Shown: piece by piece, positions 7,123 through 13,742 of the stretch
Position numbering within the stretch: the first letter of the stretch is position 1
Layout of the letters: each line of letters opens with the position of its first letter
Assembly (NCBI GenBank): GCA_048569615.1
Contig: JBLIRK010000057.1
Location: 1 to 13,979, forward strand
DNA length: 13,979 bases
Direction of reading: 5' to 3'
Source: JAYEPK01 sp048569615
Lineage (GTDB): Archaea; Thermoplasmatota; Penumbrarchaeia; Penumbrarchaeales; Penumbrarchaeaceae
Program-made: the position numbers and the translations under genes
Notes under the pieces: generated by a model
The model's database searches: none
What the model saw: only the letters and a program-made list of their open reading frames with translations
What the model was told of the DNA's origin: nothing

Positions 7123-8295
7123 CTACTGGACCTTCTCTCCGCAGTTGTTGCAGAACTTAGTTCCCGGTGCGAGTTCTGATTTGCATTTGGGGCATTCGAC
7201 GGTCTGCTTCGCTCCGCAGTTGTTGCAGAACTTCGAACCGGGGGGCATCGGCTGGCCGCATTTTATACAGACCACCTCCTCCACGAGTTTCGCTCCGCAG
7301 TTGTTGCAGAACTTCTGCCCTTCTTCCACGTCGCCGTTGCACTTCGGGCACTTCTTCTTCGGCTTGGCAGCTACCCCAGGTTCCTTTGTATCCCAGGGAT
7401 TAGGCTGCTGTGGCTGCATCCCGGACTGGACGGCGCTTGTCATCCCGGCTCCCATTCCGAGTCCGGCGCCCAGACCAACACCCATACCGGCAAGATTGCC
7501 TCCGCCGCTCGGGTTTTCAGCTGCCTTGACCATTGCCTGTCCGGCCTGGTACTGCATGTAATTGACGCCAAGGGCCTGCAGTTCTCCCCTCTTGTCGATG
7601 GCTTCCTGTATCTTGTCGGGAAGGTTGAAGTTGAGGCCGGTGATCTTCATGATCTCCACGCCGTATCTCTCGGTGTCGTCCTTTATTCTTGCCAGAAGGA
7701 TCTGCTCCATCTCCTCCAGGTATGCCGGAACATCGATTATCCCCATGTTCTGGTCGCGTTTGAGCTCTCCCAGTATGTCGTTGAGGGACATGACTATCTG
7801 GTCCCTGAACCAGTCTGTTATCTCTCCCGTTGAGTTCAGATTTGCCGTCCCGACGAACTGGGTGATGAAGAGGAGCGGGTCCTTGACCTTGTAAGCATAC
7901 TGACCGAAGACCCTTATTCTCACCATTCCGAAATCGGAATCCCTGAAGGTGATGGGCTCCTTGGTCCCGAACTTTCCCCTCATCTCCCTTCTCTGGAGAT
8001 AATAGACCTCTCCCATCTGGATGACGCCTGTCACATCCTTGAACTTCTCCGCCAGCCCCCATGTGGCGATGTTCTGGGTGGTGAGTGCGTATCTTCCGGG
8101 CCTGTCAAAGACCGTCAGGGCCTTTCCGTCCCTGAAGAAGATGGCGTACTCGTCCTCCCTGACCACTATGTTATCGTTCCATACAATGTTCTTGGGGACC
8201 CTCCAGATGAGGTCATCCCCCTTGCTCTCCCACTGGTAGGTGTCGCCTCCTACAATGGATGGATTGTCTCCCTTCAGCTTGTTAATCAGTCCCAT
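7123..8295 (-). CDS. SPFH-domain (YdjI/virion core protein-like) protein with three C-terminal zinc ribbons
   Basis: A 390-residue protein. Residues ~25-85 (DDLIWRVPKNIVWNDNIVVRE, VFDRPGRYALTTQNI) match the start of the YdjI/virion-core SPFH family, in which the usual pattern is LVWRxP...L.VRE..A.F...G....F.PGRY.L.T.NIP. The SPFH core continues to ~235, followed by a Gly/Ala/Met-rich linker (~262-295) and a Pro/Lys hinge. Three zinc ribbons end the protein: C316/C319/C330/C333, C343/C346/C357/C360 and C368/C371/C382/C385, each ending in KFCNNCG. There is no membrane helix, so like YdjI it is probably cytosolic and recruited to the membrane as an oligomer. It is the second gene of an operon, 23 bases after the coiled-coil gene, with GAGGTGATG as Shine-Dalgarno just upstream of the ATG at 8295. 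In Bacillus the relatives act with a PspA-like protein in response to envelope damage; that role here is inferred from family and neighbours. Confidence 0.9.
   Translation of the reverse strand: MGLINKLKGDNPSIVGGDTYQWESKGDDLIWRVPKNIVWNDNIVVREDEYAIFFRDGKALTVFDRPGRYALTTQNIATWGLAEKFKDVTGVIQMGEVYYLQRREMRGKFGTKEPITFRDSDFGMVRIRVFGQYAYKVKDPLLFITQFVGTANLNSTGEITDWFRDQIVMSLNDILGELKRDQNMGIIDVPAYLEEMEQILLARIKDDTERYGVEIMKITGLNFNLPDKIQEAIDKRGELQALGVNYMQYQAGQAMVKAAENPSGGGNLAGMGVGLGAGLGMGAGMTSAVQSGMQPQQPNPWDTKEPGVAAKPKKKCPKCNGDVEEGQKFCNNCGAKLVEEVVCIKCGQPMPPGSKFCNNCGAKQTVECPKCKSELAPGTKFCNNCGEKVQ
7137..7314 (-). repeat. Three exact 22-bp copies encoding the KFCNNCG knuckle
   Basis: The same 22 bases beginning ctccgcagttgttgcagaac occur at 7137-7158, 7212-7233 and 7293-7314, spaced 75 and 81 bases apart. 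On the - strand each encodes the second knuckle of one zinc ribbon in the SPFH protein. Identity at synonymous positions points to recent internal duplication or gene conversion, since the bases between the copies have diverged. Confidence 0.9.
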
Positions 8296-8318
8296 TCACA
8301 TCACCTCATGATCATCAA

Positions 8319-8855
8319 TTACCTGGTCTGGGCCACCTCCGTGACCTTTGCGATCCTCTGGGAGAAATATCCCTCGAAATCTTCCAGGGAGCTTCTCATT
8401 GCTGTCAATCTCTGCACCCTGTCAGGGGAGCGCGCGATGGCGGCGTTCTCGAACTCCTTCGCCTCAGCCATCAACTTTTCTATCGTCTTGATCAGGGAGT
8501 AATCGAAGTCGTAGAGCTTGGTGAGCTCATCTTCCTCGATCCTCACATCCCCGGAGATCCAGGGGGCATATCCCTGCTCCGCATGGCGGACCTTCTCCGT
8601 GATGCGGTGTGAGATGTTGACGAGCTCCCCTATCCTGTTGATGAGGTCGAAGTTCATGTCCTTGGCTATCTCCTCCCTGGACCTCTGTATCGAGCTCTCC
8701 ACGACCTGGAGCTTGGCCGCAAGCTCCTTTCTAAGGATATTGTCGGCCGCTCTCAGATCCTCGCAGTTCCTGTATTTCTGGTATCCGGGGAGCCAGGACT
8801 GGACCTTCTTCAGCCAGCCCCTGTCCTCGACGACCAAACTTCTGATATCCGCCAT
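8319..8855 (-). CDS. Coiled-coil protein paired with SPFH protein, unknown function
   Basis: This 178-residue protein is almost wholly helical and charged, with no signal peptide or membrane helix. The segment KKVQSWLPGYQKYRNCEDLRAADNILRKEL (split: KKVQSWLPGYQKY at 16-28, RAADNILRKELAAKL at 35-49) resembles, from memory, the short bacterial proteins with PGYxGYKxxExRRxADxxLR encoded next to YdjI-type SPFH proteins. Heptad-like stretches at ~45-95 and ~120-175 suggest coiled coils. ATG at 8855 is supported by GGAGGAAG a few bases upstream. It is the first gene of an operon with the SPFH gene. It may be a partner or client that controls SPFH assembly, or take a PspA-like membrane-binding role; it shows no clear PspA sequence signature, so that remains speculation. 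Confidence 0.8.
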   Translation of the reverse strand: MADIRSLVVEDRGWLKKVQSWLPGYQKYRNCEDLRAADNILRKELAAKLQVVESSIQRSREEIAKDMNFDLINRIGELVNISHRITEKVRHAEQGYAPWISGDVRIEEDELTKLYDFDYSLIKTIEKLMAEAKEFENAAIARSPDRVQRLTAMRSSLEDFEGYFSQRIAKVTEVAQTR

Positions 8856-8892
8856 CTTCTTCCTCCTTGTCCGTCCCGGATGAAAATCATGG

Positions 8893-8927
8893 AATTTATA
8901 TTCTCCTCCCGGCGAATATATACCGGT
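8893..8927 (-). promoter_or_regulatory. Putative promoter of the coiled-coil/SPFH operon, two TATA-like boxes
   Basis: Between the stop of the methyltransferase gene (8952) and the ATG at 8855, the - strand holds GGTATATATTCG (around 8915-8926) and GAATATAAATTCC (around 8893-8905). Both are TATA-like; start sites about 25 bases downstream would give leaders of roughly 40 or 18 bases, either of which leaves room for the Shine-Dalgarno motif. Two boxes may mean two start sites. Confidence 0.45.
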
Positions 8928-8951
8928 CTGGATTTAAATGTGTTGGGACCT

Positions 8952-9536
8952 CTATTTTACGAACACCATAAGCAGATGCCGGGGTGTGGATTTCTCAACG
9001 GATAATGGTTTGAAACCGTAGGGAGCGAGGATCTCCTTCGCATCATCGTATGAGAGCCTGTGGTCCTTTGGGGGCCCGCTGTCGACGAAATCCTTGTCCC
9101 ATTCTATAAGTGAGAGCTTTCCACCCGGTTTCAGTGTTCTCAGAGCGCTTTTAAGAACAGGATTTTGTTCACCATTGTATACGAAGCCGTGGAGCACGTT
9201 TGCCATGAAGAAATGGTCCAAGGATGAGTCCTTTACCGGAATAGGGCCCCTGAGGTCAACGGCCTCTACCGTGATATTTTTAAGATCGTTGCCTTTGACC
9301 ATTTGTTGAAGCTCTTCAAGGAAGGGCCTGTAGATATCATAGGCATAAACATGGCCCTGCTCACCCACCAACCTTGAGGCTGCCAGTGAGAAGTGTCCGT
9401 CGGAGCAGCCTCCATCAAGGAACGTCTGACCCTGGCCGACGCCTATTTTTCTCAATACTTCCTCATCATCGAATAGACCTTTGCTCGTCATCCCCTGATG
9501 CTCATGCCTTTCACTGTGTCCGTTGTGGCCTGCCAT
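8952..9536 (-). CDS. Class I SAM-dependent methyltransferase with His-rich N-terminus
   Basis: A 194-residue protein with a Rossmann-type methyltransferase fold. Motif I is FLDGGCSDGHFSLAAS (39-54), a variant of LDxGCGxG with Ser in place of the second Gly; the acidic end of strand 2 is VYAYD (63-67); motif IV is SLDHFFMANVLHGF (105-118); and LKPGGKLSLIEW (135-146) is the usual strand 5 region. The size and UbiE/arsenite-methylase-like layout fit a small-molecule or quinone-type methyltransferase, but the substrate cannot be told. The first 16 residues (MAGHNGHSERHEHQGM) carry four His, which could bind metal. Start at 9536 is supported by GGAGG about seven bases upstream (9544-9549). It stands alone, divergent from the tRNA gene, and is read in the same direction as the SPFH operon but has its own promoter region. 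Confidence 0.85.
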   Translation of the reverse strand: MAGHNGHSERHEHQGMTSKGLFDDEEVLRKIGVGQGQTFLDGGCSDGHFSLAASRLVGEQGHVYAYDIYRPFLEELQQMVKGNDLKNITVEAVDLRGPIPVKDSSLDHFFMANVLHGFVYNGEQNPVLKSALRTLKPGGKLSLIEWDKDFVDSGPPKDHRLSYDDAKEILAPYGFKPLSVEKSTPRHLLMVFVK

Positions 9537-9568
9537 CCTTCGCCTCCAGTTCAGGTTTGATTTGGTAA

Positions 9569-9584
9569 CTTTTATAAGCTTTTT
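9569..9584. promoter_or_regulatory. AT-rich divergent promoter region between methyltransferase and tRNA-Val
   Basis: The run cttttataagctttttag is the main AT-rich block between the two divergent genes. On the - strand CTTATAAAAG lies about 40 bases upstream of the ATG at 9536, a fitting place for a TATA box. The T/A-rich sequence at its right end (~9580-9590) is about 26 bases upstream of the tRNA 5' end at 9612, so the same block may also serve the tRNA. Confidence 0.45.
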
Positions 9585-9611
9585 AGTTATGCACCCTAAA
9601 TACTCAATACG

Positions 9612-9688
9612 GGGCCCGTGGTCTAGCTGGTTATGACGTCGCCTTCACACGGCGAAGATCTCCGGTTCGAATCCGGACGGGCCCACCA
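9612..9688 (+). tRNA. tRNA-Val (anticodon CAC), CCA encoded
   Basis: A complete cloverleaf can be drawn. The acceptor stem GGGCCCG (9612-9618) pairs with CGGGCCC (9678-9684); the D arm is at 9621-9637; the anticodon stem TCGCC/GGCGA (9639-9643 with 9651-9655) closes a 7-base loop TTCACAC with anticodon CAC at 9646-9648, reading valine codon GTG; the T arm is TCCGG-TTCGAAT-CCGGA (9661-9677). The discriminator A is at 9685 and CCA at 9686-9688 is encoded. No intron is present. The 3' end is duplicated downstream, and the CCA and following bases also take part in a hairpin with 9715-9723. Confidence 0.96.
9672..9687 (+). repeat. Att-like direct repeat, copy 1 (within tRNA-Val 3' end)
   Basis: The 16 bases tccggacgggcccacc end the tRNA gene (T stem, acceptor stem and most of CCA) and occur again, exactly, at 9827-9842. 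Archaeal and bacterial integrases often use the 3' end of a tRNA gene as attachment site, leaving one whole tRNA and one partial copy. Confidence 0.7.
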
Positions 9689-9723
9689 ACGATTCTAATT
9701 AAAATATGATTGAAGTTGGTGGG
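9682..9723 (+). other. Hairpin spanning the tRNA-Val 3' terminus
   Basis: cccaccaac at 9682-9690 and gttggtggg at 9715-9723 are perfect 9-base inverted complements around a 24-base AT-rich loop. In the transcript this stem would compete with the acceptor stem for the last three C bases of the tRNA, so it could affect 3' processing, or it may be half of an integrase-binding site. Confidence 0.6.
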
Positions 9724-9739
9724 AATCAATATCTCACTG

Positions 9740-9746
9740 TTTTTTT
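9740..9746 (+). terminator. T-tract terminator downstream of tRNA-Val
   Basis: Seven consecutive T bases lie 52 bases beyond the encoded CCA, after the hairpin ending at 9723. Archaeal RNA polymerase stops at such T runs. A second, interrupted T run is at about 9811-9817. Confidence 0.45.
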
Positions 9747-9826
9747 CCCGTCCGAGATAATTAATAACTAATTATTGGCCAGCATAAAAAACATACAATA
9801 GAAAATATTCTTTTTTTATGCGATGG

Positions 9827-9842
9827 TCCGGACGGGCCCACC
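9827..9842 (+). repeat. Att-like direct repeat, copy 2 (tRNA-Val 3' fragment)
   Basis: Exact copy of the last bases of the tRNA gene, with no tRNA body before it. The flanks remain partly alike: seven bases beyond the repeat match with two changes. The 155-base offset encloses AT-rich DNA with no gene. This looks like the scar of an integrated element, either deleted or extending beyond the repeat. Confidence 0.6.
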
Positions 9843-9860
9843 TACTATTTCTATTTGTAT

Positions 9861-9920
9861 TAAAAGAGCGGACGCGTCCGTTCCCAACGGAGTGACTTAC
9901 GGGAATGGACAGGAACGGAC
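9861..9920 (-). terminator. GC-rich inverted repeats and T-run ending the surface-protein unit
   Basis: On the - strand, downstream of the stop at 9955, GTCCGTTCC (9920-9912) can pair with GGAACGGAC (9884-9876), and a perfect 12-base palindrome CGGACGCGTCCG (9869-9880) is followed by CTCTTTTA (9868-9861). Stem plus T-run resembles a terminator. The word GTCC(G/A)TTCC occurs three times here in both orientations, so another role, such as a protein-binding site, is possible. Confidence 0.4.
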
Positions 9921-9950
9921 ACGCCCAGGGTTAGCCAGTTACCAAACTAT

Positions 9951-9984
9951 CCCGCTATCCTCCCAAAAGGGGCGGTGATCCGTC
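9951..9984 (-). repeat. 34-bp stop-codon repeat, copy 1
   Basis: This segment matches 13709-13742 at 30 of 34 positions by eye. It covers the last codons (SPPLLGG) and stop of the 1242-residue gene plus four bases after the stop. Read on the + strand both copies begin cccgctat and share ggggcggtgatc. Confidence 0.85.
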
Positions 9985-12900
9985 AGCGTTATTCTCTTTC
10001 GAAGATCGTGAAACGGGCGGCGATATCCCTGATTTTTCTCCACTATTCGCAACTTGATAACCCTGCAAGGGTCTCTGATAGGTTTGTACGGAAGGAAGCT
10101 CCGGATTCCTTTGATCACTCAACTGATCTACTGGAGCCGGTATATTTGGAAGTGCCAATCCATTCCTTCCAGATAACTTTTTATTCATTGTTCCTGTCTC
10201 TACATCATCGTATTCTTCCTGCCCTCCCTTTTTTCGCATCTTCAGGAATAGGAATACCCCAGTACCTCCGCCGATCACCACCAAAATGATAACTGCAACG
10301 AGAAGGAGCGGAAATCCTCCCTCATCCCCTGCATCGGATGTCTTTTCCTCCGTGACGGTGAATGTCCACGTATCTTCTTTCATGTTCCCGGCGGCATCTA
10401 CTACCCTTATGGTGATGGAATGATCTCCGGATCCCAACCTGGCAGTTGAAAAGGAATCTGCTTCCACCTCGAAGAACTCTTCTCCGTCAATGGAGATCCA
10501 TACGCTTTCGATCTCTGAAAACTCATCTTCGGACACCCATCCGATTGTAGCGATGCCGTCTTTAACCGAGGAGGATTCCTTTATGATCAGTGTCGGTTCG
10601 CTCCTATCAACGATGATCCCGTTCGGGTAATCCAATTCATGGATCCATCCAGCGACATCCGCCACTTTCAATGAGATCGAATGAGCCCCCTCCTCGAATT
10701 CCAATTGTTTGGACCTTTCCGCCGTATCGAGGGCGATCGTATTTTCACCGATTTTCAGAGAGATCGCATCAATCCCTATCTGCTCCTCGATATCCCATTC
10801 CAGGGTGATCTTTCCCTCCCTGGTGATTGATATGATGTCCGATGTCCACGAAGCCCTCGGAGGCGTAAGGTCGACTGTGATCGTACTCGAGATCGATGCT
10901 TTGTTCCCTGCCATATCGGTCGCATTGAGCATTATGGCATATACACCGTCCTCGGTTATGACCACGTTCAGCTCGTTCTCCTCAAGGACGTTCTTGCTGT
11001 CTCTTCCTTGGATTATCAATTCCATCTCGGTGATCCCGAAATTATCGCTCGATTCCCATTCCAGCTTTATCCGGGGATTAATCCTGATATTCTCTGTATC
11101 GTGCGTGAAAGAGATCTCCGGAGGGGTTGTGTCTATTATGAAACTGAGCCATGATTCGTGGTGATTTCCGGCAAGATCGAAGGCCTTGATCCTTGCAGTG
11201 TGTTCACCTTCTTCCATTTCGATCGTCAGTTCCGTATCAAGTCCTTTATCCTCCCATCCTCCGGAATCGATGTCTATCAGATACCTTTCAATGCCGCAGC
11301 TGTCAACTGCATTCCACTGCAATTTCACCGATGTACGAGCAAGGTGCTCCCCTTCATCTATCCCGATGAAACCCGCTTTCGGTGCGACAGAATCCTTGAT
11401 GACCCATATCTCACTCTGGACGAAATTATCCAGTTCGTCCTTCAATTTCAGAGTTATTTGATATTCTCCATCCTTTGGGAAGGACATCTCAGTTTTTTGG
11501 AAGTCATATATCGGTATGAAATCGTTCTTTAATCCGACCCTGAGAAGTGCTTCCGTCCACACGAATGGACCCAGGTACTCCCAATCCAGTTCGAGTTTGT
11601 CCGTTGAGAAGAACGTTCCGTTCAATGGTGAATTCACTTGAACAATGTTTTCGGTCCTGATCTCGAAGGGGATCTCGATCTCCGTCAAGTGGCCGGCAAT
11701 GTCGCTCGCTCTTATCTCAAGTAAATGCTCTCCTTCATCCAAGAGCCTCTCGATCGTTCCAAATTCTTCCAGCTCGATCCATTCCTCGCTATCGAACCTG
11801 AATGCAATTTCATCGATCCCAACTTCTTCTACAACCTTGAAGTTGAAATGGACCATTCGGTTTGAAAGTACAACCCCTACTGCCGGACCTTCTAGGAATA
11901 TCTCAGGAGCATTTCTATCGATCCAGAATTCTCTTTTAACCTTGACTTGAGTTTTGAGATCGTCCTGAATCTCCAAGGATATAGTATGGTGGCCTCCTTC
12001 GATATCCAGGGACCTTGTCCTGATATCATTGCCTATTATGGACCATTCTCCATCCAATGTGAAGTTCTGCTTATGGACCGGGAAATAATCTGGTATTTCC
12101 CAATTAACGATAACCGGATCGTCCTCGATAAAGGACCCCTCGACAATGCTATCAATATTCAACAAAGGATGATCATCCTCAAGTGTTAAGTTGATCTCCG
12201 AGAACGAGAAAAGACCATTCGTGTCTTCTGCAAATAGTGTGAATGTATGTTTTCCCTTTTCGAGTATTGCCGGCATTATGTCGGATCCGGTAATTTCCTT
12301 CCAATCATACCCCGTGCCATTCAATTTCATACTCTCAATACCGTATTCATCAAAAGCTTGCCCTTGGATCCTGATATAGGATCTGTCTATCAAACCGGAA
12401 GTCAGGTTCGTGAATAAGACCTCCGGACGATCCAGATCGAAATTAGGATTTGTCAGCGGTAATCCATCCGCAATATCGGTTGTTATATTGTACTGGATAT
12501 CAACGATACCATCTCCATTCCCATCAGGTGTCGTATGATCAGACCAGTAGTTGCCCATGGTATCATCATTTAAAACGATATTTGACAATCCAGAAAAGGC
12601 GTTGACTTGATTTGTCGATCCGTCCCCCGATTGGTAGGAATTATTAACAAATATATTTCGAAGGATCCTTATATCAGCTGAGCTGATTCCTATGATATCT
12701 ATTGCCTTTTTCCTATTTTTTTCAAATTTATTTGATATTATATCAATGCTTTTTCCATTCCATATTTCAATACCGTTCTGGCCACCTTTAAATTCATTGT
12801 CAATGATCTGCAATACATGATCTGGTGTGGATGGGACCCTGATTAAAATACTATCAATGTTTGCATTAAAAGAATTGTTGTGTATCTTGCCGTAGTTATT

Positions 12901-13683
12901 TTCAGAGGCTGGGAACATTATTCCTGTATTACAATTAAAAATCACATTTCCCATTATTTCGCTTTTCGTTGACATTCCTTCTGGACGCAATAATGATTGG
13001 GAAAAAGTGCAATTGCTTACCGTATGATTCCCCCACATCCTTGTATTCAATCCCATTTTTGTAAAATTCGACTCTCTGATCTCCACCGTTGCATTCCTGC
13101 CATAGTAGTATTGATTGTGAGGTGCTCCTAATTGATATGTACAGGTAAAAGTGGATCTTAAAATGGTAAGTGATGCAAGGTTCGTGAATTCGATGCAATT
13201 GATTTTATTATCAGGGGAAGTGAATGCCGAATCTATGATCTTCAGGACAGAGCAATTATCACCTATGAAAAAAATATAAGAGTTCATTGTCAGATTTTGA
13301 ATGGTAACATAACGTGTATTATTGAAGAACATTCTGTATGCATAGGAATTACCCCAGAGAATATCCGATAATATGAAGCAAGATGTCGTATTCGATATCC
13401 TCATGGAATATTCTCCCATGTTCAGACCCGTTATGAAAAATGGATTACCCATCGAACCATCACCCGATAGGGAATTATTTTCCAGGTCCTGATCCCCGTC
13501 GATCACGAGGTCCTTCGCCATGTCGATATATGTTCCTCCGATCGGTCCTTGGTCCGATTTGAGATCGGGTATCTCATCATTATGATCATTCCTCAATTCA
13601 CATTTCTCGACATCGAGATCCTGCGCAATAACATTGATCCCTATGAGGCAAACTACGATCGACATCGCTAACATCTTGTTCAT
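9955..13683 (-). CDS. Giant surface protein: beta-helix, eight Ig-like repeats, C-terminal anchor
   Basis: A 1242-residue protein. Residues 1-~21 (MNKMLAMSIVVCLIGINVIA) are a signal peptide. Residues ~55-410 form a right-handed parallel beta-helix of the NosD/PbH1 type, with short N-rich rungs such as SIDIISNKF and IRILRNIFVNNSY, closed by the typical NosD end motif GNYWSDHTTPDGNGDGIVD (378-396). About eight Ig-like repeats of 80-95 residues follow (~418-1115), marked by TPPEISF, TPPRASW, APEIFL and by EGEHTARIKAFDLAGN-like endings. One membrane helix (~1122-1147, LLLVAVIILVVIGGGTGVFLFL) precedes a 94-residue cytoplasmic tail rich in Pro, Ser and Asn that ends in SPPLLGG. The start at 13683 has GGAGGAGAG just upstream. 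It lies 29 bases after the stop of a similar gene, so the two are probably co-transcribed. Likely an adhesin or sugar-binding cell-surface protein; no catalytic residues are visible. The beta-helix part is clearly more AT-rich than genes to the left. Confidence 0.9.
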   Translation of the reverse strand: MNKMLAMSIVVCLIGINVIAQDLDVEKCELRNDHNDEIPDLKSDQGPIGGTYIDMAKDLVIDGDQDLENNSLSGDGSMGNPFFITGLNMGEYSMRISNTTSCFILSDILWGNSYAYRMFFNNTRYVTIQNLTMNSYIFFIGDNCSVLKIIDSAFTSPDNKINCIEFTNLASLTILRSTFTCTYQLGAPHNQYYYGRNATVEIRESNFTKMGLNTRMWGNHTVSNCTFSQSLLRPEGMSTKSEIMGNVIFNCNTGIMFPASENNYGKIHNNSFNANIDSILIRVPSTPDHVLQIIDNEFKGGQNGIEIWNGKSIDIISNKFEKNRKKAIDIIGISSADIRILRNIFVNNSYQSGDGSTNQVNAFSGLSNIVLNDDTMGNYWSDHTTPDGNGDGIVDIQYNITTDIADGLPLTNPNFDLDRPEVLFTNLTSGLIDRSYIRIQGQAFDEYGIESMKLNGTGYDWKEITGSDIMPAILEKGKHTFTLFAEDTNGLFSFSEINLTLEDDHPLLNIDSIVEGSFIEDDPVIVNWEIPDYFPVHKQNFTLDGEWSIIGNDIRTRSLDIEGGHHTISLEIQDDLKTQVKVKREFWIDRNAPEIFLEGPAVGVVLSNRMVHFNFKVVEEVGIDEIAFRFDSEEWIELEEFGTIERLLDEGEHLLEIRASDIAGHLTEIEIPFEIRTENIVQVNSPLNGTFFSTDKLELDWEYLGPFVWTEALLRVGLKNDFIPIYDFQKTEMSFPKDGEYQITLKLKDELDNFVQSEIWVIKDSVAPKAGFIGIDEGEHLARTSVKLQWNAVDSCGIERYLIDIDSGGWEDKGLDTELTIEMEEGEHTARIKAFDLAGNHHESWLSFIIDTTPPEISFTHDTENIRINPRIKLEWESSDNFGITEMELIIQGRDSKNVLEENELNVVITEDGVYAIMLNATDMAGNKASISSTITVDLTPPRASWTSDIISITREGKITLEWDIEEQIGIDAISLKIGENTIALDTAERSKQLEFEEGAHSISLKVADVAGWIHELDYPNGIIVDRSEPTLIIKESSSVKDGIATIGWVSEDEFSEIESVWISIDGEEFFEVEADSFSTARLGSGDHSITIRVVDAAGNMKEDTWTFTVTEEKTSDAGDEGGFPLLLVAVIILVVIGGGTGVFLFLKMRKKGGQEEYDDVETGTMNKKLSGRNGLALPNIPAPVDQLSDQRNPELPSVQTYQRPLQGYQVANSGEKSGISPPVSRSSKENNADGSPPLLGG

Positions 13684-13708
13684 GTTTCTCTCCTCCAGTG
13701 CTGCAAAA

Positions 13709-13742
13709 CCCGCTATTCTTCCAATAGGGGCGGTGATCGGTC
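13709..13742 (-). repeat. 34-bp stop-codon repeat, copy 2
   Basis: Partner of 9951-9984: it covers the end (SPPLLEE), the stop and four following bases of the upstream gene. Four mismatches, three of them in the ten bases next to the stop. Confidence 0.85.

Noticed and set aside
7137..7314. Short regularly spaced repeats considered as a CRISPR array
   Set aside because: The repeats are coding (KFCNNCG knuckles), only three in number, and the spacing equals one zinc ribbon.
7118..7561. + strand open frame of 147 codons with repeated LLQNF
   Set aside because: Complement of the three zinc ribbons of the SPFH gene; the repeats come from the real gene on the other strand.
9689..9826. Possible small gene or mini-element between the att-like repeats
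   Set aside because: No open frame with a start and ribosome-binding site, and no terminal inverted repeats; only AT-rich sequence and T runs are seen.
10709..11164. + strand open frames of 90-150 codons under the giant surface gene
   Set aside because: All lie opposite a continuous 1242-codon gene with clear repeats and motifs.
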